From Sandaracinaceae bacterium (GTDB lineage Bacteria > Myxococcota_A > Polyangia > Polyangiales > JADJQN01), in the NCBI GenBank assembly GCA_016712745.1, contig JADJQN010000001.1:930001-994000 (forward strand): a stretch of DNA of 64,000 nucleotides. Reading direction: 5' to 3'. The notes beneath the pieces were generated by a model, which saw nothing but the letters and a program-made list of their open reading frames with translations, did not search any database and was not told where the DNA came from. Positions 1 through 8,136 of the stretch are shown here, in pieces. Positions within the stretch are counted from its first letter, which is position 1, and every line of letters begins with the position of its first letter. Position numbers and translations under genes: made by a program.

Positions 1-114
1 CGGTGCAAGGGCTACGGGTCGAAGACGTCGCCGTTGTGGGCGTCGCAGCCCATGCGCTCGGGCCTCAGCGCGCATCCCTCGTACACGTGGGACCGGTGGC
101 GGTGAGCCGCGGAT
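1..114 (+). CDS. Possible 3' end of an upstream protein (partial)
   Basis: Frame 1 is open from the window edge to a TGA at 112-114, giving a 37-residue C-terminal fragment that ends in SYTWDRWR. The stop lies 5 bases before the ATG of the next small gene, which would suit an upstream operon member. A second frame (frame 3) is also open and runs into the small membrane protein at 120, so the coding frame here cannot be settled from this short piece. I do not recognise the family. Confidence 0.3.
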
Positions 115-119
115 CCGCG

Positions 120-248
120 ATGGCCTTCAAGGCAATCTTGGGAACGGCGCTCGCGCTCGATGTGATTCTCGCCGCAGTGCTCATCTTGTTGATTATGCGA
201 AAGCGCGCCAGCTCGGCTGACACAGATGCTCCCGTAGCTTCTGGATGA
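120..248 (+). CDS. Small single-pass membrane protein
   Basis: Encodes 42 residues beginning MAFKAILGTALALDVILAAV. A hydrophobic stretch at about residues 4-26 forms one membrane segment, followed by a basic RKR and a short polar tail. The stop codon overlaps the ATG of the downstream ABC ATPase (ATG at 245, TGA 246-248), so it is probably co-transcribed with the lipid-transport operon. No clear ribosome binding site precedes the ATG, and the frame stays open upstream, so a longer start outside the window is possible. Function unknown. Confidence 0.45.
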   Translation: MAFKAILGTALALDVILAAVLILLIMRKRASSADTDAPVASG

Positions 249-988
249 TGTCGCTTATCGAGCTCAACGATGTGAACGTGACGTTTGCAACCGAGGTACT
301 TCGCTCAGTGAAGCTGAGTATTCCGGCGCGGGGTATCTACGCACTCATTGGTCCAGCGGCGTCAGGCAAGAGCGTTCTTCTGCGCGTCATTGCCGGGCTC
401 ATTGCACCGCGCAAAGGGCGCGTGATGCTCGGCGGCGACGAGGTGACGGGCGCGGACGAACTGAAGCTCGCAACCCTTCGTCGCAAAGTCGGAATGCTCT
501 TTCAGAACTACGCTCTCTTCGATCATATGAGCGTGGGAGAGAACATCGCGTTTCCATTGAAGCGTCTCTTTGATCTTCCCGCAGAAGAGATACGCACTCG
601 CGTGGCCGAGCGCCTTGAGCGCGTGGCGTTGCCGGGATTCGAGCAGCGAATGCCCGCGGGACTGTCCGGCGGCCAGAAGAAGCGCGTTGGTATCGCGCGC
701 GCAAGCGTCACCAAGCCGCCTGTTCTTCTGTACGACGAACCCACGGCAGGTCTCGACCCAGTGACCAGCCAAAAGATCTACGACCTGATTCGCGACGAGC
801 AACGCGCCGAAGCGTCGACCGTCGTTGCTATCTCGAGCGACGTGCGCGGCTTGCTCACCATCGCCGACCGCGTTGGGATGGTGCACAACGGCGAGATCAT
901 TTTCGATGGCACGGTCGCTGAAGCGCGAGCCACGTCGCACCCAGCAGTGCGCCAGTTCATCGATGGACGCACCGAGGGGCCCCTGTGA
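245..988 (+). CDS. MlaF-type ABC transporter ATPase (first copy)
   Basis: ATP-binding subunit of an Mce/Mla phospholipid transporter, 247 residues. The Walker A motif GPAASGKS is at about residues 36-43, the ABC signature LSGGQKKR at 140-147, and Walker B with its glutamate in LLYDEPTAGLDP at 161-172. The FQNYALFDHMSVGEN region after the Q-loop is typical of MlaF. It should power the permeases encoded immediately downstream; its TGA overlaps their GTG start (985-988). It begins with two consecutive ATG codons. This is the copy with a fully canonical signature, unlike the second ATPase of the operon. Confidence 0.93.
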   Translation: MMSLIELNDVNVTFATEVLRSVKLSIPARGIYALIGPAASGKSVLLRVIAGLIAPRKGRVMLGGDEVTGADELKLATLRRKVGMLFQNYALFDHMSVGENIAFPLKRLFDLPAEEIRTRVAERLERVALPGFEQRMPAGLSGGQKKRVGIARASVTKPPVLLYDEPTAGLDPVTSQKIYDLIRDEQRAEASTVVAISSDVRGLLTIADRVGMVHNGEIIFDGTVAEARATSHPAVRQFIDGRTEGPL

Positions 989-1770
989 TCCTCGATGGCG
1001 TGCTCGCGTTTCCCGCACGCGCGGGAGCGGTAGCAATTTCGATTGCCGACCAAGTTGGCGGGATCTTCGTGCTCTTCGGCCGCATCGTCGCACGGCTTTT
1101 TCCTCCGCGCGTAGACGGCCGCGAACTGATTCGTAACCTGCATCGCATGGGCGTGTCGTCGGTCGGCATCATCGCCGCGACGAGCGTATTCGTCGGCGCG
1201 ATCATGGTGATTCAAGCGGCACCGATGGTCTCGCGCTTCAACGTGAAAGAGCTCATTGGCTGGGGCGCTGGCTTCGCAACGCTGCGCGAAGTCGGTCCGC
1301 TGCTCATCGCGTTGGTCTTTAACGGTCGCGTCGGCGCCAACAACACCGCTGAGCTTGCGACCATGGTGGTCACTGAACAAATCGACGGACTGCGCGCTCT
1401 CGCCATCGATCCCATCAGTTACCTCGTACTTCCCCGCGTCATCGCGATGGTGTGCATGATCTTCGTTCTCACCATCATCGGAGATAGCGTCGCGATGCTC
1501 GGTGCGGTCGGCGCATCCAAAGTCCTGCTCGACGTGGACCCGCGCACGTTCATGTCATCCTTGGTCACCCTACTCGATGAGCAGGACATGCTTTCGGGAC
1601 TATGGAAGAGCTTGGCGTTCGGCCTCGTCATCGCGCTCACGTCCTGCCACTTTGGCCTTAACGTCAAAGGCGGAGCGCCCGGGGTGGGACGCGCGGTCAC
1701 GGGTGCAGTCGTCGCGTCCGCGAGTGGCATTTTCGTACTCGACTACTTCGCGACGTTTCTTTTCACATGA
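985..1770 (+). CDS. MlaE/YrbE-family permease (first copy)
   Basis: Inner-membrane permease of about 261 residues that starts with GTG in a GTGA overlap with the ATPase. The family hallmark TEQIDGLRALAIDPISYLV lies near the middle, preceded by the interfacial segment LREVGPLLIALVFNGRVGA and followed by several hydrophobic helices. In Mla/Mce systems such permeases dimerise, bind the ATPases through a coupling helix and contact the MCE protein. A second, divergent permease follows directly, so the channel is probably a heterodimer. Confidence 0.93.
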   Translation: MILDGVLAFPARAGAVAISIADQVGGIFVLFGRIVARLFPPRVDGRELIRNLHRMGVSSVGIIAATSVFVGAIMVIQAAPMVSRFNVKELIGWGAGFATLREVGPLLIALVFNGRVGANNTAELATMVVTEQIDGLRALAIDPISYLVLPRVIAMVCMIFVLTIIGDSVAMLGAVGASKVLLDVDPRTFMSSLVTLLDEQDMLSGLWKSLAFGLVIALTSCHFGLNVKGGAPGVGRAVTGAVVASASGIFVLDYFATFLFT

Positions 1771-2534
1771 GCATGGTATCGCCCATCCTTGCGCTTCGAG
1801 ATGATCTGCGCGGGCTTGTGCGCCTCCTCGCGCACACGATCCACTACACGTTGCACGGCAAGCGCGAAAAAGGAGCGCTCGTCGCCCAGATGTACGCGAT
1901 TGGAAATCGCTCGGCATTCTTTCTCTCCGTGAGCATGGGCTTCATCGGCATGATCATGGTCTTTCAGTCGGGCATGCAGGCGGCGCACGTCGTTCCCGAC
2001 TACACGATGCTCGGCCCGTTCTATATCAAGATGCTGGTGCGTGATCTCGCGGCGTCGATCGGAGCAATGCCGCTCGCAACCCGCGTCGGGGCTGGCATCG
2101 CCGCGGAGCTCGGTACGATGAAAGTCACCGATCAGATTGATGCGCTACGCATGTGTTCTGCGGAACCCATCGACTACCTACTCGTGCCGCGCTTCTGGGC
2201 GTCGGTCGTGATGAGCTTGGTCCTGCTCGTGTGGGCAGGATTCGTCGCGTTGATGGCCGGCATGTTCACTGCGCATGCCGTCTTCGATGTGAACTACCAC
2301 ACCTTCGTCGACTTCCGCATGGTGTCCATCGGCGACCTCGTCACGGGCGTAGCGAAGTGCCTCGCATACGGGGCAGCGATTCCGATCGTAAGCGCGTACC
2401 GCGGATTCAATGCGTTTGGCGGCGCCGAAGGCGTCGGGCGCGCAACTACAGACGCGGTCGTGCACAGCACACTCGCGATCATTCTCCTCAACTTCTTCCT
2501 AAGTGGCGTTGGCTACTTCGTGTTTCCGGAATAG
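1767..2534 (+). CDS. MlaE/YrbE-family permease (second copy)
   Basis: A 255-residue permease that starts in an ATGA overlap (1767-1770) with the first. It carries the same family signature as TDQIDALRMCSAEPIDYLLV and hydrophobic helices to the C-terminus. It differs clearly from the first permease, so the pair looks like an ancient duplication rather than a recent copy, as with YrbEA/YrbEB of actinobacterial mce operons. The next gene, a second ATPase, starts 4 bases after its stop. Confidence 0.92.
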   Translation: MSMVSPILALRDDLRGLVRLLAHTIHYTLHGKREKGALVAQMYAIGNRSAFFLSVSMGFIGMIMVFQSGMQAAHVVPDYTMLGPFYIKMLVRDLAASIGAMPLATRVGAGIAAELGTMKVTDQIDALRMCSAEPIDYLLVPRFWASVVMSLVLLVWAGFVALMAGMFTAHAVFDVNYHTFVDFRMVSIGDLVTGVAKCLAYGAAIPIVSAYRGFNAFGGAEGVGRATTDAVVHSTLAIILLNFFLSGVGYFVFPE

Positions 2535-2538
2535 CGCG

Positions 2539-3285
2539 ATGCCTATCGTCTTTCGAAATATTCACAAGACGTTTGGTGACAAGGTCGTGCTCGCGGGCGT
2601 CGACCTGACCATCAACGACGGCGAGTGTTTCTTCATCATCGGCGCATCCGGCGTCGGCAAGAGCGTATTGATAAAGCATCTGGTCGGCCTACTGAAAGCC
2701 GACTCGGGCGACATCTTTCTAGACGACAAAGAGGTATCCCACCTCACCGAGGAAGAATTTTACGCAGTGCGCATGCAGTGCGCGATGGTCTTTCAGAACG
2801 CGACGCTCTTCGATTCAATGACGTGCATCGAGAACGTCGCCCTTCCCCTACGCAAGCACAAAGGCATGAGCCACGAGGCTTCCCTCGTGGAAGCCAAAAG
2901 GCGCCTCGAGCAGGTCCACATGGAGGCGCACGGCTTGGCGCTGCCCGCCGCGCTGGGCGACGGCATGCGCAAACGCGTTGCGATCGCACGCGCGCTCACC
3001 ATGGACCCACGCTTCGTGCTCTTCGACGAGCCGACCACGTCTCTCGATCCGGTGTCGGCGCGGCGCGTCGACCAGATGATTCGAGAGCTATGCGACGAGC
3101 TTCACGTAACATCGGTCGTGGTGAGCCACGATTTGACCTCCATCTTCACGATCGCTGATCGCATCGCGATGCTGTATAAAGGCGCTGTTCACATGCTGGG
3201 CACGCCGGACGAGTTTCGCCGTACCGAGGACGCCGTGGTTCAGCAATTCATCCAGGGGCAAGCCGAAGGACCGATGGAAGTCTAA
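2539..3285 (+). CDS. MlaF-type ABC ATPase with degenerate signature (second copy)
   Basis: A 248-residue ATPase starting at ATG 2539 (MPIVFRNIHKTFGDKVV). Walker A GASGVGKS lies at about 35-42, Walker B plus glutamate in FVLFDEPTTSLDP near 159-171, and the H-loop histidine in VVSHDLTS. The signature motif is ALGDGMRKR instead of LSGGx: the Ser and first Gly are Gly and Asp. In heterodimeric ABC ATPases such a change often marks one non-hydrolytic site, so I infer that it pairs with the first ATPase. Its stop overlaps the next start (TAATG). Confidence 0.92.
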   Translation: MPIVFRNIHKTFGDKVVLAGVDLTINDGECFFIIGASGVGKSVLIKHLVGLLKADSGDIFLDDKEVSHLTEEEFYAVRMQCAMVFQNATLFDSMTCIENVALPLRKHKGMSHEASLVEAKRRLEQVHMEAHGLALPAALGDGMRKRVAIARALTMDPRFVLFDEPTTSLDPVSARRVDQMIRELCDELHVTSVVVSHDLTSIFTIADRIAMLYKGAVHMLGTPDEFRRTEDAVVQQFIQGQAEGPMEV

Positions 3286-4301
3286 TGAAGGGTCTATCGA
3301 TCGAAGCGCGTGTGGGTTTGCTGGTGCTCGTCTCAGGCGCGCTGCTTGCCGTCTTCGTCTTCGTGTTGAGCGGCGTCACTCTCAAGAAGACTTACACCCT
3401 CTATGTTGACTTCGATAACCCGGGCGCGGTTCAAACCGGGGCCCCTGTGCGGATCGGCGGCATCAAAGTCGGAAGCGTCGAAGAGGTTCGCTACCTGGGT
3501 GGCCGTATCGATCCGCACACCGGACGTCGGGCACTCGTGCGATTGCGCTTGAGCGTGCAGGACGACGTGCGCGAGACTGTCCACGACAACGCGCTCTTTT
3601 ACGTGACGGCGCAGGGCGTTCTTGGCGAGCAATTCATCGCGGTCGATCCGGGCACAGCGGAGCGGCCCGTATTACGCGATGGCGCGATTATGCACGGTGT
3701 TGACCCGCCGCGTCTCGATCTGGCATTGGCGCTCGGCTACGAGCTGCTCGAGACGCTCACGAGTGGGCTACGGGCGCACCGCGAAGAATTCGGACAGCTC
3801 CTCGACAACGTCGTCGCGCTCTTGCGCGACCTAAGCTCGATTCTGCACGACAACCGCGGCCGCATCGACAACATCATTGCCAACATCGAGGCGGCGACTG
3901 CCGAGGCCAACACCACCCTCGCAAGCGCACGCACTCAGTACATCGATGGACCGCAGGCACACCGCATCATGAGCAACCTCGACCGCGCCCTCGCTGTCGC
4001 AGCGCGCGATCTGGAGCCGATTCTGACCGACGTGCGCAGCGCAACGCACAGTGCGAACGAAACATTGGCCGCGATTGGTCCCGAGCAACGCCAGCACATC
4101 CAATCTGCGATCGAGAATGTGGACGAGATGACGGGCCGAGCGAATCACACCTTGGAGCAGGCCCAGCAGATTGTCGCACACGTTCGCGCGGGCGAAGGCA
4201 CCGTCGGTGCGATGCTCATGGACGAAGAAATCTACGACGACGTCCAGGAGCTGATACGGGATTTGAAACACAATCCATGGAAGCTGTTCTGGCGGGAGTG
4301 A
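3285..4301 (+). CDS. MCE-domain (MlaD-like) periplasmic lipid carrier protein
   Basis: A 338-residue protein with one N-terminal membrane anchor (about residues 10-30), an MCE domain (about 37-130, with GAPVRIGGIKVGSVEEV) and a long helical C-terminal part rich in N, A and E that may form a coiled coil or tunnel. MCE proteins hexamerise and carry lipids across the periplasm between the membranes. As the only MCE protein in this operon, it should form a homohexamer on top of the permease pair. Confidence 0.93.
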   Translation: MKGLSIEARVGLLVLVSGALLAVFVFVLSGVTLKKTYTLYVDFDNPGAVQTGAPVRIGGIKVGSVEEVRYLGGRIDPHTGRRALVRLRLSVQDDVRETVHDNALFYVTAQGVLGEQFIAVDPGTAERPVLRDGAIMHGVDPPRLDLALALGYELLETLTSGLRAHREEFGQLLDNVVALLRDLSSILHDNRGRIDNIIANIEAATAEANTTLASARTQYIDGPQAHRIMSNLDRALAVAARDLEPILTDVRSATHSANETLAAIGPEQRQHIQSAIENVDEMTGRANHTLEQAQQIVAHVRAGEGTVGAMLMDEEIYDDVQELIRDLKHNPWKLFWRE

Positions 4302-4337
4302 TTGCGTAGTCCACGCCGTGGGCCTGGCGTGTCCGCG

Positions 4338-5336
4338 TCAACGCGACGGCCCGCCGCGCGTTCGTGCACGCGTGCGCTGGGTCGCTGCGCCATCTGTGCG
4401 AAAGAAATCGATGGAGGGCGGCACCGTTGCCGTCGTGGTCGCCGTGCGAAAGTAGAGCTCTTCGCGGCCGCGGATCGAGTTGGTCTCTTCAAAGGTTGTG
4501 AACCAAGAGCTTGCGTTCCAAGCTTCGTCAGGAACGCGCGGCCCGAGAATGCGATCGGCGCTTGCGGTGCGGCCGGCAAATCCAACGCGCGCGCTCCAGG
4601 GTTGCGCGCCGACAAACGCATCCATCCGCGTGTCCGCAACCACCGTGACGCGAAATCGTCGACCGGGGCGCTGGCGCTGATTCGCCGGTTCGGAATACGG
4701 AAAGAACGGTCGGTCCGTGTGAAAGGACATACGCACCGCTCGATTGACCAGGTCCTGGCGCCCACGAGCGGGGTGATAGAGGAACGCAGTCAGGTACCAA
4801 CCATCGCGCACGTACGGCGCAAGCCATGCGGTTGTGCCGGGCGGAGTCGCGAGACCGTGACGGCTGAGCCATTGCGCGAGCGCGCCCGCGTCGTTTGCTC
4901 GTAGCACTGTCGCATCCATGCCAGCAACGTACTGAGTTGCAACGACTGTGACTTGAGGACGCGCCCTTGCGTCGCCACCGCCGCGTGCCACGCCGAGGCC
5001 GCCCATGGCGTCGCCTTGCTCAGCTGGCGTTGGCCGCGTGTAAATTTCGGCGAGCGTCCGAAACACGGCTTCATCGATTTCGGTCATCGTCGGCTGACTC
5101 GGAGTCGGAACGACAAAACCAAAGTCGCTGTTCACACCGAGAAACGATGCGCTCCGAATGAAGTGTTCAGTTTGGTGCGCCGCGTCCCACACGATGAGCG
5201 CCTCTTCGAAGTCGACCCGAATGGGCGAGTTCGCGGTGCGTCCAAATCGCCCGCACGCGTTCGCGTCCGTGGGCCTAAGCGCCGCGAGGGCGACACCGCA
5301 CATCGCCAACACCAGGGCACTTCTAACTTTCTTCAT
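4338..5336 (-). CDS. DUF2330 domain exported protein
   Basis: A 332-residue protein with a signal peptide (MKKVRSALVLAMCGVALAAL, cleavage near TDANA). The mature start ACGRFGR, the text VDFEEALIVWDAAHQTEHFI and the 'FGFVVPTPSQP' segment resemble DUF2330 proteins. The ATG at 5336 is preferred because a GGAG lies 7 bases upstream; a GTG at 5342 is the alternative. The C-terminal 20 residues are Thr/Arg-rich. It converges on the MCE gene with a 36-base gap and is divergent from the histidine kinase. Function unknown. Confidence 0.8.
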   Translation of the reverse strand: MKKVRSALVLAMCGVALAALRPTDANACGRFGRTANSPIRVDFEEALIVWDAAHQTEHFIRSASFLGVNSDFGFVVPTPSQPTMTEIDEAVFRTLAEIYTRPTPAEQGDAMGGLGVARGGGDARARPQVTVVATQYVAGMDATVLRANDAGALAQWLSRHGLATPPGTTAWLAPYVRDGWYLTAFLYHPARGRQDLVNRAVRMSFHTDRPFFPYSEPANQRQRPGRRFRVTVVADTRMDAFVGAQPWSARVGFAGRTASADRILGPRVPDEAWNASSWFTTFEETNSIRGREELYFRTATTTATVPPSIDFFRTDGAATQRTRARTRGGPSR

Positions 5337-5447
5337 GGGCACGCTCCATCGCCAGTATCGCTACCCCATCGGACCCCGTCCACCTACCCGAGCTTTGGAT
5401 CCCGCCCCCACTCCCCATTTCCGTGCGAAATGTGATAGTCCCGCGCG

Positions 5448-6611
5448 GTGACCAGTCTCCCAATTGATCCTACAGCTGATCCCCAAGATGCTCTGCGCAC
5501 AGCCGCCGATCGCTTGCACGTCGCCCTTGAAGCTGGCCGCATGGGCGCCTGGGAATGGAACGTTCGCACGGGGCAAGTGAGCTGGTCACCGACGCTCGAG
5601 CGCATTCACGGGCTGGCCGTTGGGTCGTTCGACGGGACGTTCGAGGCGTATCAATCCGATATTCATCCCGAAGACAAAGAGCGTGTACTGAACATCATTA
5701 AAGAGTCCATGCACGGTCAGCGAGCGCATCACCTCGAGTACCGAATCATTCGTCCCGACGGTGAAACTCGCTGGCTTGAAGCGCACGGTCGTTTGTTCAC
5801 GGACACTGAGGACAAGCCGCTTCGAATGATGGGCGTTTGTATGGACGTGACCGCACGCAAGCAAGATGAGCTCGAGACCCAGCGGCTGGCCGAGGAGATG
5901 AAGCGCATCGGCGAATTTCGCGAACGCCTCATCGGCATCGTGGCACACGACTTGCGAAATCCGTTAAACACGATCTCGATGGGCGCGCGGTCGTTCGTCG
6001 CTGCCCCGGACTTTCCGGAGCAGTATGCGCGAACGGCCTCCCGCATCGCGCGCAGCGCCGATCGGATGAGCCGAATGATCTCCGATCTATTGGATTTTGC
6101 GCACGGCAAGTTGAGTGGCTCCCTTCCCACTACGATCGATGACGTAGATCTGGGAGACGTGGCACAGCGGATCGTCGAAGAGCTCGAAATCACGCACACG
6201 GACCGCGCCATCTTCCTTGAAACGCAGGGCAACTTGCGCGGGCGTTGGGACGGCGAGCGACTCGCACAAGTTGTGGCCAACCTCGCTGGCAACGCGCTGA
6301 AGCACGGCGAGGGACCTGTGCGCGTGCGCGTCCGATCAGAGCAGAATGTCGTGAGCATTGAAGTTCACAACAGCGGCTCGCCAATTGATCCGGAAGCGCT
6401 ACCAACTCTCTTCCTGCCCTTCCGCCGCGCGACGTCCCGAACGGAGGGGCTCGGACTCGGCTTGTACATCGTGAGCGAGATTGTTCGCGCGCATCACGGG
6501 ACGATCAGAGTGAGCTCCACGGCCGAAGGCGGCACGGCATTCACGGTGTCACTGCCGCGCGACCCAACACCGAAACGTCGCGCCGACAGAGCGGAACAAG
6601 CGAGTCGCTAG
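5448..6611 (+). CDS. PAS-domain sensor histidine kinase
   Basis: A 387-residue kinase with GTG start. A PAS_3-type sensor domain spans about residues 30-138 (AWEWNVRTGQVSWSP to MDVTARK). The dimerisation/phosphoacceptor helix has the H-box GIVAHDLRNPLN with His167. The ATPase domain has the N-box (VVANLAGNALKHGEG) and the G-box GLGLGLYIVSEIV. There is no membrane segment, so it is a cytosolic sensor. No response regulator is adjacent, which makes it an orphan kinase. Its last bases overlap the convergent lipoprotein gene (6608-6611). Confidence 0.92.
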   Translation: MTSLPIDPTADPQDALRTAADRLHVALEAGRMGAWEWNVRTGQVSWSPTLERIHGLAVGSFDGTFEAYQSDIHPEDKERVLNIIKESMHGQRAHHLEYRIIRPDGETRWLEAHGRLFTDTEDKPLRMMGVCMDVTARKQDELETQRLAEEMKRIGEFRERLIGIVAHDLRNPLNTISMGARSFVAAPDFPEQYARTASRIARSADRMSRMISDLLDFAHGKLSGSLPTTIDDVDLGDVAQRIVEELEITHTDRAIFLETQGNLRGRWDGERLAQVVANLAGNALKHGEGPVRVRVRSEQNVVSIEVHNSGSPIDPEALPTLFLPFRRATSRTEGLGLGLYIVSEIVRAHHGTIRVSSTAEGGTAFTVSLPRDPTPKRRADRAEQASR

Positions 6612-7042
6612 CCCGCATCCGGATCGGGCACGCCACTGTCGATGTCCGGTGTGCCTAAGTCTTCGAGCACGGTACCAAGGTCGATTGCAGCCGGCCCCAT
6701 ATCGACCGGCGGCGGGCCCATATCAACCGGCGTCATTCCTAGATCGGGCGCAGCGCCCATATCGCTGGGAGCGCTACCCGAATCAACGCCAAGGTCGTCG
6801 ACGATCACGCCGCCGTCCACAGGCGAACCCAAATCGAGCAGCGACAATGTCCCGGCCTCCGCGAGCGAGGAGAGGTCGTTCGAGCACATATTGGCTACGC
6901 ACGCGAGACCGGGCTCACACTCCGCAGAGCGAACACACGCGGCGCCCGCTGGCTGATTCGTGCGAACGGTTGAACAGCCGAAACCGCCCAGAGCCATCGC
7001 GCCCGCAAAAAAGACCCAAGGACTCGATAAGCGCGGCGTCAC
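6608..7042 (-). CDS. Lipoprotein with Asp/Met/Gly/Pro-rich low-complexity tail
   Basis: A 144-residue protein with a signal sequence ending in the lipobox GGFGC, so it should be lipidated at that Cys. A short cysteine module (CVRSAECEPGLACVANMC) follows, and the second half is low-complexity DLG/VDMGPPP repeats. Short cysteine modules with D/G/P-rich spacers are common in myxobacterial surface lipoproteins. The function is unknown, but the architecture suggests a surface-exposed stalk or spacer. Confidence 0.75.
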   Translation of the reverse strand: MTPRLSSPWVFFAGAMALGGFGCSTVRTNQPAGAACVRSAECEPGLACVANMCSNDLSSLAEAGTLSLLDLGSPVDGGVIVDDLGVDSGSAPSDMGAAPDLGMTPVDMGPPPVDMGPAAIDLGTVLEDLGTPDIDSGVPDPDAG

Positions 7043-7161
7043 ACACCCATGCTAAGGCACTGAGGCGACAGCGTCCACAAGACGCTGCGCGAAGGTGTGT
7101 GCGCAGTGGGTAGGCCACTGTCGTACACAGCTTCGCCCTTCGGTGCAGACGGAAAGTCCCG

Positions 7162-7944
7162 ATGCCTGAAAGCGAATCGTCAGCAAAGAGCGCGAGCACA
7201 GCCCAATCCTCGAGCAAACGGTCCGCAACAACCAGCGGCATCCACGAGAGCTCGGTGCTCGTAAACCTGCGCGAGTTGATGCACCTCGAAAGCGAGCGAG
7301 TGCACGCGGAAGCCGAGCTTGCGGCCCAAGCGCAAGAAGAAGCGCGTCGCGCAAAGGAAGCGGGCGAAGCAAGAGTGCGCGCGGAGCACGAAGCGCGCAT
7401 CGAAGCCGCGCTCGCGGCCCAAACGCACGAGGCCGACCGCATCCGCGACGAGCTCGCGCGCGCCGAGCACGAAAAGGCCGAGGCGGCTCTGCGGATTCGC
7501 CTCGAAGCAGAGCGCGCGCTGCGCCTCGCCGAACAGGAGCAATTGTTGCGGCATGAGCGCGAGCTTGCCGCACTTCGGTCGCAGACAAAGACTCGACTGT
7601 CACCGTTCGCACTGGTTGGGATCGGGGTTGCCGTAGTGGGCGCCGGCGTCGCGGCTATGTTCATGCTGCCGCGCGGGCAAGTGAGCGTTGTAGAGACAGC
7701 GCCGGCACTGGCCACGGTTGTCGCAGCGCCGGTGGCCCCCGTGCAGGTCGCAGCTAGTCCTCCGGTTCTCGCAGAAACTCCCCCCGCCCCCGCCGCGACT
7801 CCTCGACGCAGTCGTCATTCACGCCGGCCGCGCTCTTCTCAGACATCCACCGCAACACAAGGCCTTGAGTCGCTCGTCGAGGACGGGGAGACCGATGTCA
7901 TCGACGGTCTGCAGGAAACGACGATCCGGCACCGTCGTCGATAG
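7162..7944 (+). CDS. Coiled-coil single-pass membrane protein with SSVLxNLxELM motif (A)
   Basis: A 260-residue protein. A Ser-rich N-terminus leads to the motif ESSVLVNLRELMHLESER (about residues 30-47), then about 100 residues of Glu/Ala/Arg heptad-like helix, a membrane segment (LSPFALVGIGVAVVGAGVAAM) and an Ala/Pro/Val-rich then Arg/Ser-rich C-terminal part. GGAAAG 5 bases upstream serves as ribosome binding site. The same plan and the same motif recur in the next gene (8137-8901), so the two are paralogues. Function unknown. Confidence 0.75.
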   Translation: MPESESSAKSASTAQSSSKRSATTSGIHESSVLVNLRELMHLESERVHAEAELAAQAQEEARRAKEAGEARVRAEHEARIEAALAAQTHEADRIRDELARAEHEKAEAALRIRLEAERALRLAEQEQLLRHERELAALRSQTKTRLSPFALVGIGVAVVGAGVAAMFMLPRGQVSVVETAPALATVVAAPVAPVQVAASPPVLAETPPAPAATPRRSRHSRRPRSSQTSTATQGLESLVEDGETDVIDGLQETTIRHRRR

Positions 7945-8033
7945 TTTTGCCGATCTAGGTAGGCGCGATACATACGGTTGCCTACATGCGCGAACAGTCG
8001 ATCGCACCGGCTAACACGGCCCCCTCGAAACGC

Positions 8034-8059
8034 AAAAGCCCCTGCGTTTTAGGGGGCTT
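8034..8059. terminator. Stem-loop between the two coiled-coil genes
   Basis: AAAAGCCCC (8034-8042) and GGGGGCTT (8052-8059) form a strong GC stem with a 9-base loop. On the minus strand the stem is followed by TTTT; on the plus strand no T run follows. It most likely limits read-through between the two genes, but as a plus-strand terminator it is imperfect. Confidence 0.5.
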
Positions 8060-8063
8060 CGCG

Positions 8064-8093
8064 TTGACAGCCTACATGTCGACCTGCTAACTA
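8064..8093 (+). promoter_or_regulatory. Sigma-70-like promoter for the second coiled-coil gene
   Basis: A perfect -35 box TTGACA (8064-8069) and a -10-like TAACTA (8088-8093) are separated by 18 bases. The gene start lies 43 bases further on and has its own GAGGAG ribosome binding site. The promoter directly follows the stem-loop, which fits independent transcription of the 8137 gene. Confidence 0.55.
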
Positions 8094-8136
8094 TAAGCAC
8101 AGCTTCCGCTGAAATTTCACGAGGAGAAGCGAAGAG

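Noticed and set aside
778..1380. Long minus-strand open frames opposite the ABC transporter genes
   Set aside because: They are antisense shadows of clearly identified genes, caused by the strong third-position GC bias; no motifs or ribosome binding sites.
5158..5451. Plus-strand open frames opposite the DUF2330 gene
   Set aside because: The minus frame has a signal peptide, ribosome binding site and family motifs, while the plus frames have none.
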